In this document: positions 1 through 5,990 of the stretch, piece by piece
Layout: each line of letters begins with the position of its first letter
How positions within the stretch are numbered: position 1 is the stretch's first letter
Assembly (NCBI GenBank): GCA_009774055.1
Contig: VSNB01000129.1
Location: 1 to 9,049 of the forward strand
Source of the DNA: Clostridiales bacterium
GTDB taxonomy: Bacteria; Bacillota; Clostridia; Oscillospirales; Oscillospiraceae
Length of the DNA: 9,049 nucleotides
Reading direction: 5' to 3'
Translations under genes and position numbers: made by a program
The notes under the pieces: generated by a model
Told to the model about the DNA's origin: nothing
Seen by the model: the letters and a program-made list of their open reading frames with translations, nothing else
The model's database searches: none

Positions 1-63
1 GGCCAGCAGGGCCAGCAGGCAGCAGAAGGCGATGGCTCTTGTTCTGCGAGGCATACCTCCCAT
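1..63 (-). CDS. N-terminus of an exported protein (signal peptide only), cut by window edge
   Basis: Reading the minus strand from 63 or 54 gives a basic n-region (PRRTR) followed by a hydrophobic stretch rich in Ala, Leu and Cys (AIAFCCLLALLA) that runs off the window. This is the pattern of a Sec signal peptide or lipoprotein leader. Two in-frame ATG codons are possible, at 63-61 and 54-52. The only Shine-Dalgarno-like sequence, GGGAGGT, lies between them. It is too close to the second ATG (about 1 base) and inside the coding sequence of the first, so the start is unresolved. A good minus-strand promoter at 97-125 supports a gene beginning here. Nothing can be said about the mature protein. 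Confidence 0.6.
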   Translation of the reverse strand, partial: MGGMPRRTRAIAFCCLLALLA

Positions 64-96
64 CGCGGCCGCGCTTGGCCCGGCCGTAATGAGTGC

Positions 97-125
97 ATTA
101 TACCGCCTCGCCGCCCAGGTTGCAA
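97..125 (-). promoter_or_regulatory. Sigma-A promoter for the leftward exported-protein gene
   Basis: On the minus strand, TTGCAA (125-120) and a perfect TATAAT (102-97) are separated by 17 bases. Transcription would begin near 90, only about 30 bases before the candidate start codons. It is divergent from the promoter at 189-217. Confidence 0.65.
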
Positions 126-188
126 GTGTCATTTTAGATTTTAGTTAAATATTATACTTTTACTTGTTATTTTTGTAAATTCTCACGG
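126..188. promoter_or_regulatory. AT-rich divergent regulatory region with a tandem ATTTTAG repeat
   Basis: The 63 bases between the two divergent -35 boxes are strikingly AT-rich compared with the GC-rich surroundings. They contain a tandem heptamer, ATTTTAG, at 131-144. The stretch could hold UP elements or a regulator site shared by both promoters. No regulator can be assigned from sequence. Confidence 0.35.
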
Positions 189-217
189 TCGACATCCGCC
201 TGGACCTGCGCTATAAT
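189..217 (+). promoter_or_regulatory. Sigma-A promoter for the yesL-like gene
   Basis: TCGACA (189-194, five of six to TTGACA), a 17-base spacer, and a perfect TATAAT (212-217). The start of transcription would be near 224, about 43 bases before the TTG start codon. Confidence 0.8.
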
Positions 218-266
218 AAAAGGCGGAGAAAGCGACAGAATTCCGCCGCAAAAGGAGGAAAAAGCT

Positions 267-890
267 TTGTTTTCTATGGACGGCCCTCTGTGGCGGGCTC
301 TGAACTTCATTGCCGACGTAATGGTCCTGCACGTTCTTTGGCTGGTCCACAGCCTGCCGTTGGTCACCATCGGCGCATCCACCACAGCCCTGTACTACGC
401 CATGATGAAGCGCATCCGCACCAACGAGGGGCAGGTCACCGCCAACTTCCGGCAGTCCTTCAAGGCCAATTTCCGCCAGGCCACTATCCTGTGGCTGGAT
501 CTGAACTTCTGCACCACCTGGGGCGGAACCGCGGGGAAGGTCATGCTGGCGGGGTGCTCCCTGCTGCTGGCCCCCTGCTGGATGACGCTGCTGTATTTAT
601 TTCCCGTTCTGGCCAAATTCACCGGCTCCGTGTACGATACCTTCAAGAACGCCCTGCTCATGAGTGTGCGCCACCTGCCCATGACGCTGCTGCTCACCTT
701 CCTCTGGGCCACCGTATGGCTGATGCTGGCTATCTTCCCGCCCTTTACTGGCTTAATGCTCATCAGCGGCGCGGGGCTGACCGCCTGGATCACCTCTTAC
801 ATCTATATCCAGGTGTTCCGCTCCTATCTCCCCAATGAAATCGAGGAGGACCGGAAGCGGACCGACAATGAGTGGCTGCACAAGGACTGA
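267..890 (+). CDS. yesL: YesL/DUF624 family integral membrane protein
   Basis: The 207-residue protein has the family's N-terminal signature: a first hydrophobic helix (about 14-34), then SLPLVTIGASTTALYY (29-44) and a basic/acidic stretch (MKRIRTNEG). Further hydrophobic segments lie at about 91-112, 136-158 and 160-184, and the tail is charged and cytoplasmic. The length fits the family (about 200-220 residues). The start is a TTG at 267, chosen because AGGAGG at 253-258 is 8 bases upstream; the ATG at 276 would be 17 bases away. YesL proteins have no established biochemical role. Family members are often found in carbohydrate-uptake operons, for example yesL in the B. subtilis rhamnogalacturonan cluster. 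Here the downstream neighbour is a COG4189-type regulator, which fits a sugar-response setting, but no transporter or hydrolase is in view. No convincing terminator follows, so readthrough into the regulator gene is possible. Confidence 0.88.
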   Translation: MFSMDGPLWRALNFIADVMVLHVLWLVHSLPLVTIGASTTALYYAMMKRIRTNEGQVTANFRQSFKANFRQATILWLDLNFCTTWGGTAGKVMLAGCSLLLAPCWMTLLYLFPVLAKFTGSVYDTFKNALLMSVRHLPMTLLLTFLWATVWLMLAIFPPFTGLMLISGAGLTAWITSYIYIQVFRSYLPNEIEEDRKRTDNEWLHKD

Positions 891-920
891 CCCGCAAACC
901 GGAGCGGCAGAAAAATTTTG

Positions 921-949
921 TTGACGGCCTTGTCCATTTTTGCTATAAT
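921..949 (+). promoter_or_regulatory. Sigma-A promoter for the COG4189-type regulator
   Basis: TTGACG (921-926) and a perfect TATAAT (944-949) with a 17-base spacer. Transcription would start near 956, about 42 bases before the ATG at 998. The regulator can therefore be made independently of the upstream yesL-like gene. Confidence 0.8.
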
Positions 950-997
950 AATTCAGGTCTTTGATTTGACATCTGGTAAAAATGGGGGGGAAGGCCG

Positions 998-1975
998 ATG
1001 CTGCATATTGAGAAATTGAGCGACGGGCTGAATCTGTTCAAGGCGCTGGGCTCCGACGTGCGGCTGGAAATCGTGCGGCTGCTGGTGGAGCAGCCCATGA
1101 ACATGAACGAGCTGGCCGGGAAGCTCCACATCACCAACGGCGCGCTGACCACCCATATCAAGAAGCTGGAGGAGTGCGGCGTGGTGGCTGTATCCAGCGA
1201 CTCCGGCGGCCACGGCAACCAGAAGATCTGCCAGGTAGTGCCGGACAAGCTCCTCATCAATGTAAAGAACGCCCTCCTGCCGGCGGAAAACACCTGCTCT
1301 GTGGACTTGAAGGTGGGGCGGTACAGCAGCTGCCGGGTATATCCCACCTGCGGCCTGTCCACGGCGGACCGGATCATCGGCGTGGTGGACGACTACCGCT
1401 ATTTCTCCCATCCGGACCACTTTGACGCGGACATTCTTTGGTTCATCCAGGGTTATGTGGAGTACCAGGTGCCCAATTTCGCCCCCATGTACCGACACAT
1501 CACCCAGGTCACTGTCTCCGCCGAGCTGTCCTCCGAGGCTCCCGGCGTCAACAGCCAGTGGCCCAGCGACATCAGCTTCTATATCAACGATGTATTCGTG
1601 GGTACCTGGACCTCCCCGGGGGACTTCGGCGACGTGCGGGGCATCTTCACCCCCGACTGGTGGTTCCCCAACTGGAACCAGTATGGGCTGCTGAAAATGC
1701 TGACGGTCAACGACCGGGGAGCCTTCATGGACGGGCTGAAGATTTCCGACGTGAGCATCCGGGACCTGGACCTGGACCAGAAGCCCCTGTTCAACCTCCG
1801 CTTTGCCGTGGATTACAAGGCCGCCCACGTGGGCGGGCTGACCATTTTCGGCAAAACCTTCGGCAACTACGCCCAGGATATCCAGGTTTCCCTGGGTTAC
1901 GTGACGGACAAGGCCAGCGCAAGGGAAACCGCGCCGCCGCCCCGCCAGGAGTCCCTGGACGAACAGGACTCGTAA
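998..1975 (+). CDS. ArsR-type winged-helix transcriptional regulator with a C-terminal ligand-type domain (COG4189-like)
   Basis: A 325-residue protein. Residues about 10-80 form an ArsR-like winged helix: FKALGSDVRLEIVRLL, then NELAGKLHITNGALTTHIKKLEECG as the helix-turn-helix and recognition helix, then a wing. A short linker carries C100, C112 and C118, the last two in SCRVYPTCGL. The remaining ~200 residues are Trp-, Gly- and Asp-rich and likely beta-sandwich (about 185-300, including YINDVFVGTWTSPGDFGD and TPDWWFPNWNQYG), with a disordered acidic tail. I recognise this layout as the predicted-regulator family COG4189, often beside plant-polysaccharide hydrolase genes. The C-terminal part presumably senses a small ligand such as a sugar; that is inference. 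The ATG at 998 follows a G-rich ribosome site (GGGGGGGAAGG, 984-994). It has its own promoter and a strong terminator directly after the stop. Confidence 0.82.
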   Translation: MLHIEKLSDGLNLFKALGSDVRLEIVRLLVEQPMNMNELAGKLHITNGALTTHIKKLEECGVVAVSSDSGGHGNQKICQVVPDKLLINVKNALLPAENTCSVDLKVGRYSSCRVYPTCGLSTADRIIGVVDDYRYFSHPDHFDADILWFIQGYVEYQVPNFAPMYRHITQVTVSAELSSEAPGVNSQWPSDISFYINDVFVGTWTSPGDFGDVRGIFTPDWWFPNWNQYGLLKMLTVNDRGAFMDGLKISDVSIRDLDLDQKPLFNLRFAVDYKAAHVGGLTIFGKTFGNYAQDIQVSLGYVTDKASARETAPPPRQESLDEQDS

Positions 1976-1981
1976 AAGCTT

Positions 1982-2019
1982 ACTCCGCCACATGGCATCT
2001 GCCATGCAGCGGAGTTTTT
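1982..2019 (+). terminator. Rho-independent terminator of the regulator gene
   Basis: Outer arms ACTCCGC (1982-1988) and GCGGAGT (2009-2015) enclose a second perfect stem, CATGGC/GCCATG, around a 4-base loop. TTTTT follows (2015-2019). It begins 7 bases after the regulator's stop codon. Confidence 0.88.
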
Positions 2020-2024
2020 GTGTC

Positions 2025-2057
2025 AAAAAAATGGCGGGAGGTCGTGGACCTCTCGCC
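2025..2057 (-). terminator. Rho-independent terminator of the leftward DUF2871 operon
   Basis: Read on the minus strand, GGCGAGAGGTC (2057-2047) pairs with GACCTCCCGCC (2043-2033) over 11 bp with one G-U pair and a 3-base loop. It is followed by A and seven Ts (2031-2025). It lies 38 bases past the DUF2871 stop codon and is nearly adjacent to the opposing terminator. Confidence 0.85.
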
Positions 2058-2094
2058 GCTTCGCAGCCCTTTGCTTTTCGTCCCGCGCTTCCCA

Positions 2095-2514
2095 TCAGAC
2101 CCGCGCCGCCGACACGCTGCGCTTGATCTGCACCAGCAGAAGCGTCAGACTGACGCCCATCAGGATATGCCCGATCCCAGCAACGCCGGAGATTGCCGCG
2201 CTCATACCGGAGGAAAGCGTAAGCGCCAGCGCCTGGGTCACGCCCCGCACGACAAACATCACGGCAGTCAGGTTCAAGCCGATATGGTAGGCGGCCAGCG
2301 TCCGCCCAGTCTTCGCGCCCATGAAGGAAAAGTTCTTCTCCAGCAGGAGCAGCAGCAGGAAAAACACCATCCCCAGCAGGAAGTAGTGGGTATGGACAAC
2401 AGAGAGTGTGGTTTTCCCGGTAAAGCCGTTGAATTTGGTAAATTCCCGATAAAATACGCCGCCGGCCATCGCCAGGACAGCATACAACAGCGCCGCATTG
2501 ATACAGCGTTTCAT
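2095..2514 (-). CDS. DUF2871 family four-helix membrane protein
   Basis: A 139-residue protein I recognise as DUF2871: N-terminal MKRCINAALLYAVLAMAGGV, then REFTKFNGFTGKTTL, then HTHYFLLGMVFFLLLLLLEK. Predicted helices lie at about 5-22, 41-58, 74-93 and 107-130. Histidines sit in or at the edge of helices (H41 and H43 in HTHYFLLG, H77, H116 in GIGHILMG), suggesting haem or metal binding. That is inference; the family has no assigned function that I know of. The start is the ATG at 2514-2512, with AAGGAGG at 2529-2523 and 8 bases of spacing. An upstream in-frame extension to 2730 is rejected because it runs antiparallel through the preceding gene and lacks a ribosome site. It is the second gene of a two-gene unit, 55 bases after its partner, and ends before a strong terminator. 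Confidence 0.88.
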   Translation of the reverse strand: MKRCINAALLYAVLAMAGGVFYREFTKFNGFTGKTTLSVVHTHYFLLGMVFFLLLLLLEKNFSFMGAKTGRTLAAYHIGLNLTAVMFVVRGVTQALALTLSSGMSAAISGVAGIGHILMGVSLTLLLVQIKRSVSAARV

Positions 2515-2569
2515 AAGTCGTTCCTCCTTTATGTGCGTTCCAGATTGAGCAGGGCTCCCGCGACTGCGT

Positions 2570-3016
2570 TTACCCGCCCTTATGCTCCGTTTCCCCCTGC
2601 GCGGCGGCAAACGCCGCCCTGCCATAGTTGCGGCCAAACAGCAGTCCGGCCAGCAAAAGGGATGCGCCCAGGCCGGTATAGAAAACCGCGACGAACCGCT
2701 CCGGCGCAAGTCCGCTCGCCCGCAGAGCAATGCCTCCGGTTATCATCACCGCCATGATGATAAATGACTTGATGTCAAAGAATTTCAGAAAAAACTGCCG
2801 CTCCTCCAGATAGGCGTTGATTCTGGCGGTGTGCTTTTTTACCAGTCTTCCAAAAATAAATATCTGGAACACCACAAACACCAGCACAGACAGCAGGTAA
2901 TTCAGCGCGGAAAGATAGTCCGGGTAAGCCTTCAAGCCAATGCGAAGGACATTGAATCCCGCCGCGCTCCATACCAAGCAGGCGATGAGCAGCAGCGTAT
3001 TTCGTTTTACTTTCAT
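2570..3016 (-). CDS. Small four-helix membrane protein, partner of DUF2871 (function unknown)
   Basis: A 148-residue hydrophobic protein with predicted helices at about 7-26, 36-58, 83-103 and 107-127, a basic cytoplasmic loop (VKKHTARINAYLEERQ, about 59-74) and a polar tail (QGETEHKGG). I do not recognise a named family. ATG 3016-3014 is preferred over an ATG five codons upstream because TGAGGAG (3030-3024) ends 7 bases before it. It is the first gene after the promoter at 3158-3186 and shares that transcript with the DUF2871 gene, so the two may form one membrane complex. The leader is about 134 bases long. Base composition is slightly less GC-rich than the radical SAM and tyrS regions, compatible with separate acquisition, but that is weak evidence. 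Confidence 0.8.
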   Translation of the reverse strand: MKVKRNTLLLIACLVWSAAGFNVLRIGLKAYPDYLSALNYLLSVLVFVVFQIFIFGRLVKKHTARINAYLEERQFFLKFFDIKSFIIMAVMITGGIALRASGLAPERFVAVFYTGLGASLLLAGLLFGRNYGRAAFAAAQGETEHKGG

Positions 3017-3157
3017 ACTTCGTCTCCTCACAATAGCCGAACGGCATGAAAATCAGCAAAGCGCGTTGGACCAAGCGGCATCCCCCGCCCCGCCGCACTC
3101 TATTTGTTCTCGCCTTTTTTTGCCGCTTCTTGTGCTGACTGGCTATAAACAATGTCC

Positions 3158-3186
3158 AGTATAGTGGCTTGCCGTCGTACTGTCAA
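3158..3186 (-). promoter_or_regulatory. Consensus sigma-A promoter of the DUF2871 operon
   Basis: On the minus strand, a perfect TTGACA (3186-3181), a 17-base spacer and TATACT (3163-3158). The predicted transcription start is near 3151. Direct repeats lie just upstream of the -35 box. Confidence 0.85.
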
Positions 3187-3199
3187 GTGCTTTTCCAGG

Positions 3200-3218
3200 A
3201 AACGCATGGCAAACGCAT
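3200..3218. repeat. Direct repeat AAACGCAT x2, 11-bp period, upstream of the DUF2871 promoter
   Basis: AAACGCAT occurs at 3200-3207 and 3211-3218, one helical turn apart. Read leftward it is ATGCGTTT twice, ending 13 bases upstream of the -35 box at 3186. A third, oppositely oriented copy of the core (TGCGTTT, 3259-3265) lies in a 14-base arm (3259-3272) that pairs imperfectly with 3195-3206. The position suits an activator site or an extended palindrome. Confidence 0.4.
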
Positions 3219-3322
3219 AAATAGAGGAGCGGCGGTAAAAGCGCGGTCTTTTTTCTCCTGCGTTTCCCCTGGCCATATAGCGTCATGATAGGCATATCCC
3301 CGTCTTTGCCCGGATTTTATGC

Positions 3323-3365
3323 AAAACATCCCTCGTGTTGAAAATTCTGACACGGGGGATGTTTT
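3323..3365. terminator. 16-bp hairpin flanked by A and T runs; possible bidirectional terminator or insulator
   Basis: AAAACATCCCTCGTGT (3323-3338) pairs with ACACGGGGGATGTTTT (3350-3365) with one wobble and an 11-base loop. The A4 and T4 ends give it a terminator-like form on both strands. No gene is seen ending into it on either strand, and it stops 6 bases before the -35 box of the radical SAM promoter. It could isolate that promoter from readthrough, be the remnant terminator of a lost gene, or be an operator. The rest of 3219-3460 shows no gene. Confidence 0.55.
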
Positions 3366-3370
3366 GTCTA

Positions 3371-3399
3371 TTGAGAAATACCGGGCGCGGGCCTATGCT
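3371..3399 (+). promoter_or_regulatory. Probable sigma-A promoter of the radical SAM / LPG_synthase_TM unit
   Basis: TTGAGA (3371-3376), a 17-base spacer, TATGCT (3394-3399). Five of six and four of six matches give moderate strength. Transcription would begin near 3406, about 55 bases before the ATG. Confidence 0.6.
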
Positions 3400-3460
3400 G
3401 AGGCTGTGAAAAGAAATGCGCCGCGGACAGCGCGCAAATAATAAAAAGGAGAATATATTC

Positions 3461-4807
3461 ATGGGTATTCAGGAAAGATTCAAGAAAACCGCGCTGAAAA
3501 CTGCCTTCGGCTACATTGAGAAGGACCCGGAGAGGAATATGCTCAAGCTCATGGAGTGGGTGGACCGGCTGGCCGGGGAGGGGCCGGACAGCTTCCAGCC
3601 CCAGCGGGAGGCTTTCCGGTATGTGCTGGAGCATCCGGACAACAATATGTACAAGCTCATCATGGACATCTTCCAGAACGTGGACAACGACGTGCTGAAG
3701 GCGGTCTTCGAGAACTTCTTCCTCAACGCCAACCTCATCGGCTGGCCCAGGCAGGAGGAAATGCGCAAAAAGTACGGCTGCAACATCCCCTGGGCCATTC
3801 TGCTGGACCCCACCTCGGCCTGTAACCTCCACTGCACCGGCTGCTGGGCGGCGGAGTACGGCAATAAGCTGAACCTGACCTTCGACGAGATCGACGGCAT
3901 CATCCGCCAGGGCAAGGAGCTTGGCGTCTACATGTACATCTACACCGGCGGCGAACCCTTGGTGCGGAAAAAGGACCTCATCGCCCTGTGCGAGAAGCAT
4001 TCCGACTGCCAGTTCCTGGCCTTTACCAACGCCACACTTATTGACGATGCCTTCGCGGACGATATGCTGCGTGTAAGGAACTTTATGCCGGCCATCAGCC
4101 TGGAGGGCTTCGAGTCCGCCACCGACGGACGGCGGGGGGACGGCGTGTACCGGAAAGTGGTCCGGGCCATGAGCATCCTCCGGGAGAAGCGCCTGCCCTT
4201 CGGTATCTCCGCCTGCTACACCAGCCAGAACCTGGACTCCATCAGCTCCGAGGCATTCATCGACCAGCTGACGGCGTGGGGCGCGAAGTTTATCTGGTAT
4301 TTCCACTACATGCCCGTGGGAAACGACGCAGCCCCTGTGCTGCTGCCCAGCCCGGAGCAGCGCACCGCCATGTACCGCCGGGTCCGGGAGATCCGCCGGA
4401 CCAAGCCCATCTTCGCCATGGATTTCCAGAACGACGGGGAGTACGTGGGCGGCTGCATCGCCGGGGGGCGGCGGTACCTCCACATCAACGCCAACGGCGA
4501 CGCGGATCCCTGCGTGTTCATTCACTACTCCGACTCCAACATCCGGGAGAAGACCCTTCTGGAGTGCCTGCAGGGGCCCATGTTCATGGCCTACCACGAT
4601 GGCCAGCCCTTTGACGAGAACCATTTGCGCCCCTGCCCCATGCTGGAGAACCCCCATCTGCTCCGGGAAATGGTCCGCCGCACCGGGGCCCATTCCACCG
4701 ACATGCAGTCCCCGGAGAGCGTGGACCACCTGTGCGACAAGTGCGTGAGCTACGCCCAATGCTGGAGCCCCCAGGCGGACAAGCTGTGGAACGAAGGAAA
4801 GAAATAA
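3461..4807 (+). CDS. Radical SAM enzyme with SPASM-like C-terminal cysteines
   Basis: A 448-residue cytoplasmic protein. Residues 1-110 are a helical, charged N-terminal region with no signal peptide. The radical SAM core begins with CNLHCTGC (C121, C125, C128), the CxxxCxxC ligands of the [4Fe-4S] cluster that cleaves S-adenosylmethionine. YTGGEP follows at 161-166 as the SAM-binding GGE motif. The C-terminal part has a SPASM-like set of cysteines: C332, C351 (in HINANGDADPC, the typical G-D-x-x-P-C turn), C392, C425, C428 and C434, enough for one or two auxiliary clusters. The start at 3461 is supported by AAGGAG at 3446-3451 with 9 bases of spacing. The substrate is unknown. SPASM proteins often modify peptides, but no precursor peptide is seen nearby. 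The next gene is a membrane protein of the LPG-synthase TM type, so a lipid-linked substrate is an alternative (inference). Confidence 0.9.
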   Translation: MGIQERFKKTALKTAFGYIEKDPERNMLKLMEWVDRLAGEGPDSFQPQREAFRYVLEHPDNNMYKLIMDIFQNVDNDVLKAVFENFFLNANLIGWPRQEEMRKKYGCNIPWAILLDPTSACNLHCTGCWAAEYGNKLNLTFDEIDGIIRQGKELGVYMYIYTGGEPLVRKKDLIALCEKHSDCQFLAFTNATLIDDAFADDMLRVRNFMPAISLEGFESATDGRRGDGVYRKVVRAMSILREKRLPFGISACYTSQNLDSISSEAFIDQLTAWGAKFIWYFHYMPVGNDAAPVLLPSPEQRTAMYRRVREIRRTKPIFAMDFQNDGEYVGGCIAGGRRYLHINANGDADPCVFIHYSDSNIREKTLLECLQGPMFMAYHDGQPFDENHLRPCPMLENPHLLREMVRRTGAHSTDMQSPESVDHLCDKCVSYAQCWSPQADKLWNEGKK

Positions 4808-4842
4808 GCCGGCAAGCCCCGCTTCTATCCGGGGCCCCGGCT
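4807..4842 (+). other. Intercistronic GC-rich hairpin between the radical SAM and membrane protein genes
   Basis: AGCCGG (4807-4812) pairs with CCGGCT (4837-4842), and inside it CCCCG (4817-4821) pairs with CGGGG (4830-4834). No T run follows, so it is not a terminator. It may act as an RNA-stability or processing element that sets the ratio of the two proteins. Confidence 0.5.
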
Positions 4843-4858
4843 GGAAACTAGGGTTGCT

Positions 4859-5872
4859 ATGAAAAACGGCTGGAAAAAGATAGCGGGCGGGCTGCTGGCC
4901 CTGGCCGCGGTGCTGACGGCGGCGTTCCTGGTGTTCCGGGGACACTGGCAGGAGATCCGGGAGAGCCTGAGTGCCGTCCCTCTGTGGGGGACAGCGGCGA
5001 TGCTTGCCCTGGCGGCGGGGTACCAGATGCTGGAATCCAGAGTCTGCGCCTCCCTGGTGCGGGCGCGCCTGCCGGGCTTCTCCCTCCGGCAGGCGGTGGA
5101 GGTCACCTTCCTGGGGGTATTCGGCAACGTAGCCACCTTCGCCGCAGGGTCCATGCCCATGCAGAGCCTTCTGCTCCACAAATACGGGCTGACCTACGGC
5201 CACGGGGTGGGGCTGCTGACGGTGGACTACATCTTCCACAAGTCCTCCATCCTCCTCTACGCCTCCGTAATGCTGCTGTTCCAGGGGTCCTGGCTGCGGG
5301 ATGCGTGTCCGGACCTGTCCCGGTACCTGCTGCTGGGGTATGTGGTGTGCGGAGCGGTGGCGGCGGCGCTGGTCCTGGTATGCGCCTGGGAAAAGATGGA
5401 GCGGCTGGCGCTGAAGCTCATCGGCCTGCTGCCGGAGACAGGCAAATGGCCGAAGCGGAAGGAGGCATGGCGGACCAACCTGGCGTCTCTGTACACGGAG
5501 TCCCAGCATATCCTGAAGGACCGTGCCTGCTGCGGCAGGGTCCTGGCGCTGAATGCCGGGAAGCTGCTGTGCCTGTATACGGCAGCTTGGCTCTCCATCC
5601 GGCTGCTGGGGGCGGACGGACTGTCCTTCTGGCAGGCCCAGCTGCTGGCGTCGCTGATGCTGCTGATTGCCAGCGCCCTGCCCAACATAGCAGGGGTGGG
5701 GCCGGCGGAGTTCGCCTTCCTGATGCTGTTCACCCGGTTCATGCCCTACGCCCAGGCCTCCGCCGCCCTGCTCCTCTACCGGACGGCCACCTATTTCTTT
5801 CCCTTCGCCGTCAGCATTTTCCTGACGCTGTGGGTCCAGCGGCGGCGGTTCGCCGGCCCGGGCCGTCCGTAA
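4859..5872 (+). CDS. LPG_synthase_TM (UPF0104 / YbhN-like) polytopic membrane protein
   Basis: A 337-residue protein with hydrophobic segments at about 7-26, 43-60, 82-98, 117-140, 155-176, 228-250, 258-275, 280-296 and 310-325. The layout matches the lysylphosphatidylglycerol synthase transmembrane (flippase-like) domain. Family-like sites include GVFGNVATFAAGSMP (86-100) and the C-terminal PNIAGVGPAE (275-284), corresponding to the family's P-x-x-G-G-x-G-x-x-E loop with Ala for the first Gly. The soluble aminoacyl-transfer domain of MprF is absent, so this protein alone should not make lysyl-phosphatidylglycerol. Stand-alone members are thought to move or bind lipids. It lies 51 bases after the radical SAM gene on the same strand, with a weak ribosome site (AGGG, 4849-4852) and no separate promoter seen, so co-transcription is likely. 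The compound hairpin at 5896-5952 follows. Confidence 0.85.
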   Translation: MKNGWKKIAGGLLALAAVLTAAFLVFRGHWQEIRESLSAVPLWGTAAMLALAAGYQMLESRVCASLVRARLPGFSLRQAVEVTFLGVFGNVATFAAGSMPMQSLLLHKYGLTYGHGVGLLTVDYIFHKSSILLYASVMLLFQGSWLRDACPDLSRYLLLGYVVCGAVAAALVLVCAWEKMERLALKLIGLLPETGKWPKRKEAWRTNLASLYTESQHILKDRACCGRVLALNAGKLLCLYTAAWLSIRLLGADGLSFWQAQLLASLMLLIASALPNIAGVGPAEFAFLMLFTRFMPYAQASAALLLYRTATYFFPFAVSIFLTLWVQRRRFAGPGRP

Positions 5873-5889
5873 CGTCGGGCATGCAGGAC

Positions 5890-5952
5890 AAAAAACAGCC
5901 CCTTAAGGCGAACCCGTACCGGCCGCGCCGGCCCGGGTCCCTTAAGGGGCTG
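5890..5952 (-). terminator. Terminator of the tyrS unit (compound hairpin, possibly also used from the plus side)
   Basis: Perfect 13-bp arms CAGCCCCTTAAGG (5896-5908) and CCTTAAGGGGCTG (5940-5952) enclose two further nested stems, ACCCG/CGGGT and CCGGC/GCCGG. On the minus strand the stem is followed by TTTTTTGT, 38 bases past the tyrS stop, giving strong termination there. On the plus strand only TGTTTG follows, so termination of the LPG_synthase_TM gene would be weaker. Confidence 0.88.
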
Positions 5953-5990
5953 TGTTTGTGCCAGTTCCTGCTCCGCCTCCGGGGAAGGGA

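Noticed and set aside
893..920. Possible terminator after the yesL-like gene (CCGC/GCGG with A and T runs)
   Set aside because: The stem is only 4 bp with an 8-base loop and no proper T run; too weak to call.
953..2095. Minus-strand open frame opposite the COG4189-type regulator
   Set aside because: Antisense shadow; it also runs across two terminators.
2775..3152. Open frame starting at the first bases of the DUF2871 operon transcript
   Set aside because: It begins at the predicted transcription start without a ribosome site and continues out of frame through the 148-residue membrane protein gene; composition is not protein-like.
3368..5509. Very long open frame on the minus strand opposite the radical SAM and membrane protein genes
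   Set aside because: Antisense shadow created by GC-rich codon bias; the translation is rich in Gly, Pro, His and Arg with no domain, and the plus strand carries clear motifs and ribosome sites.
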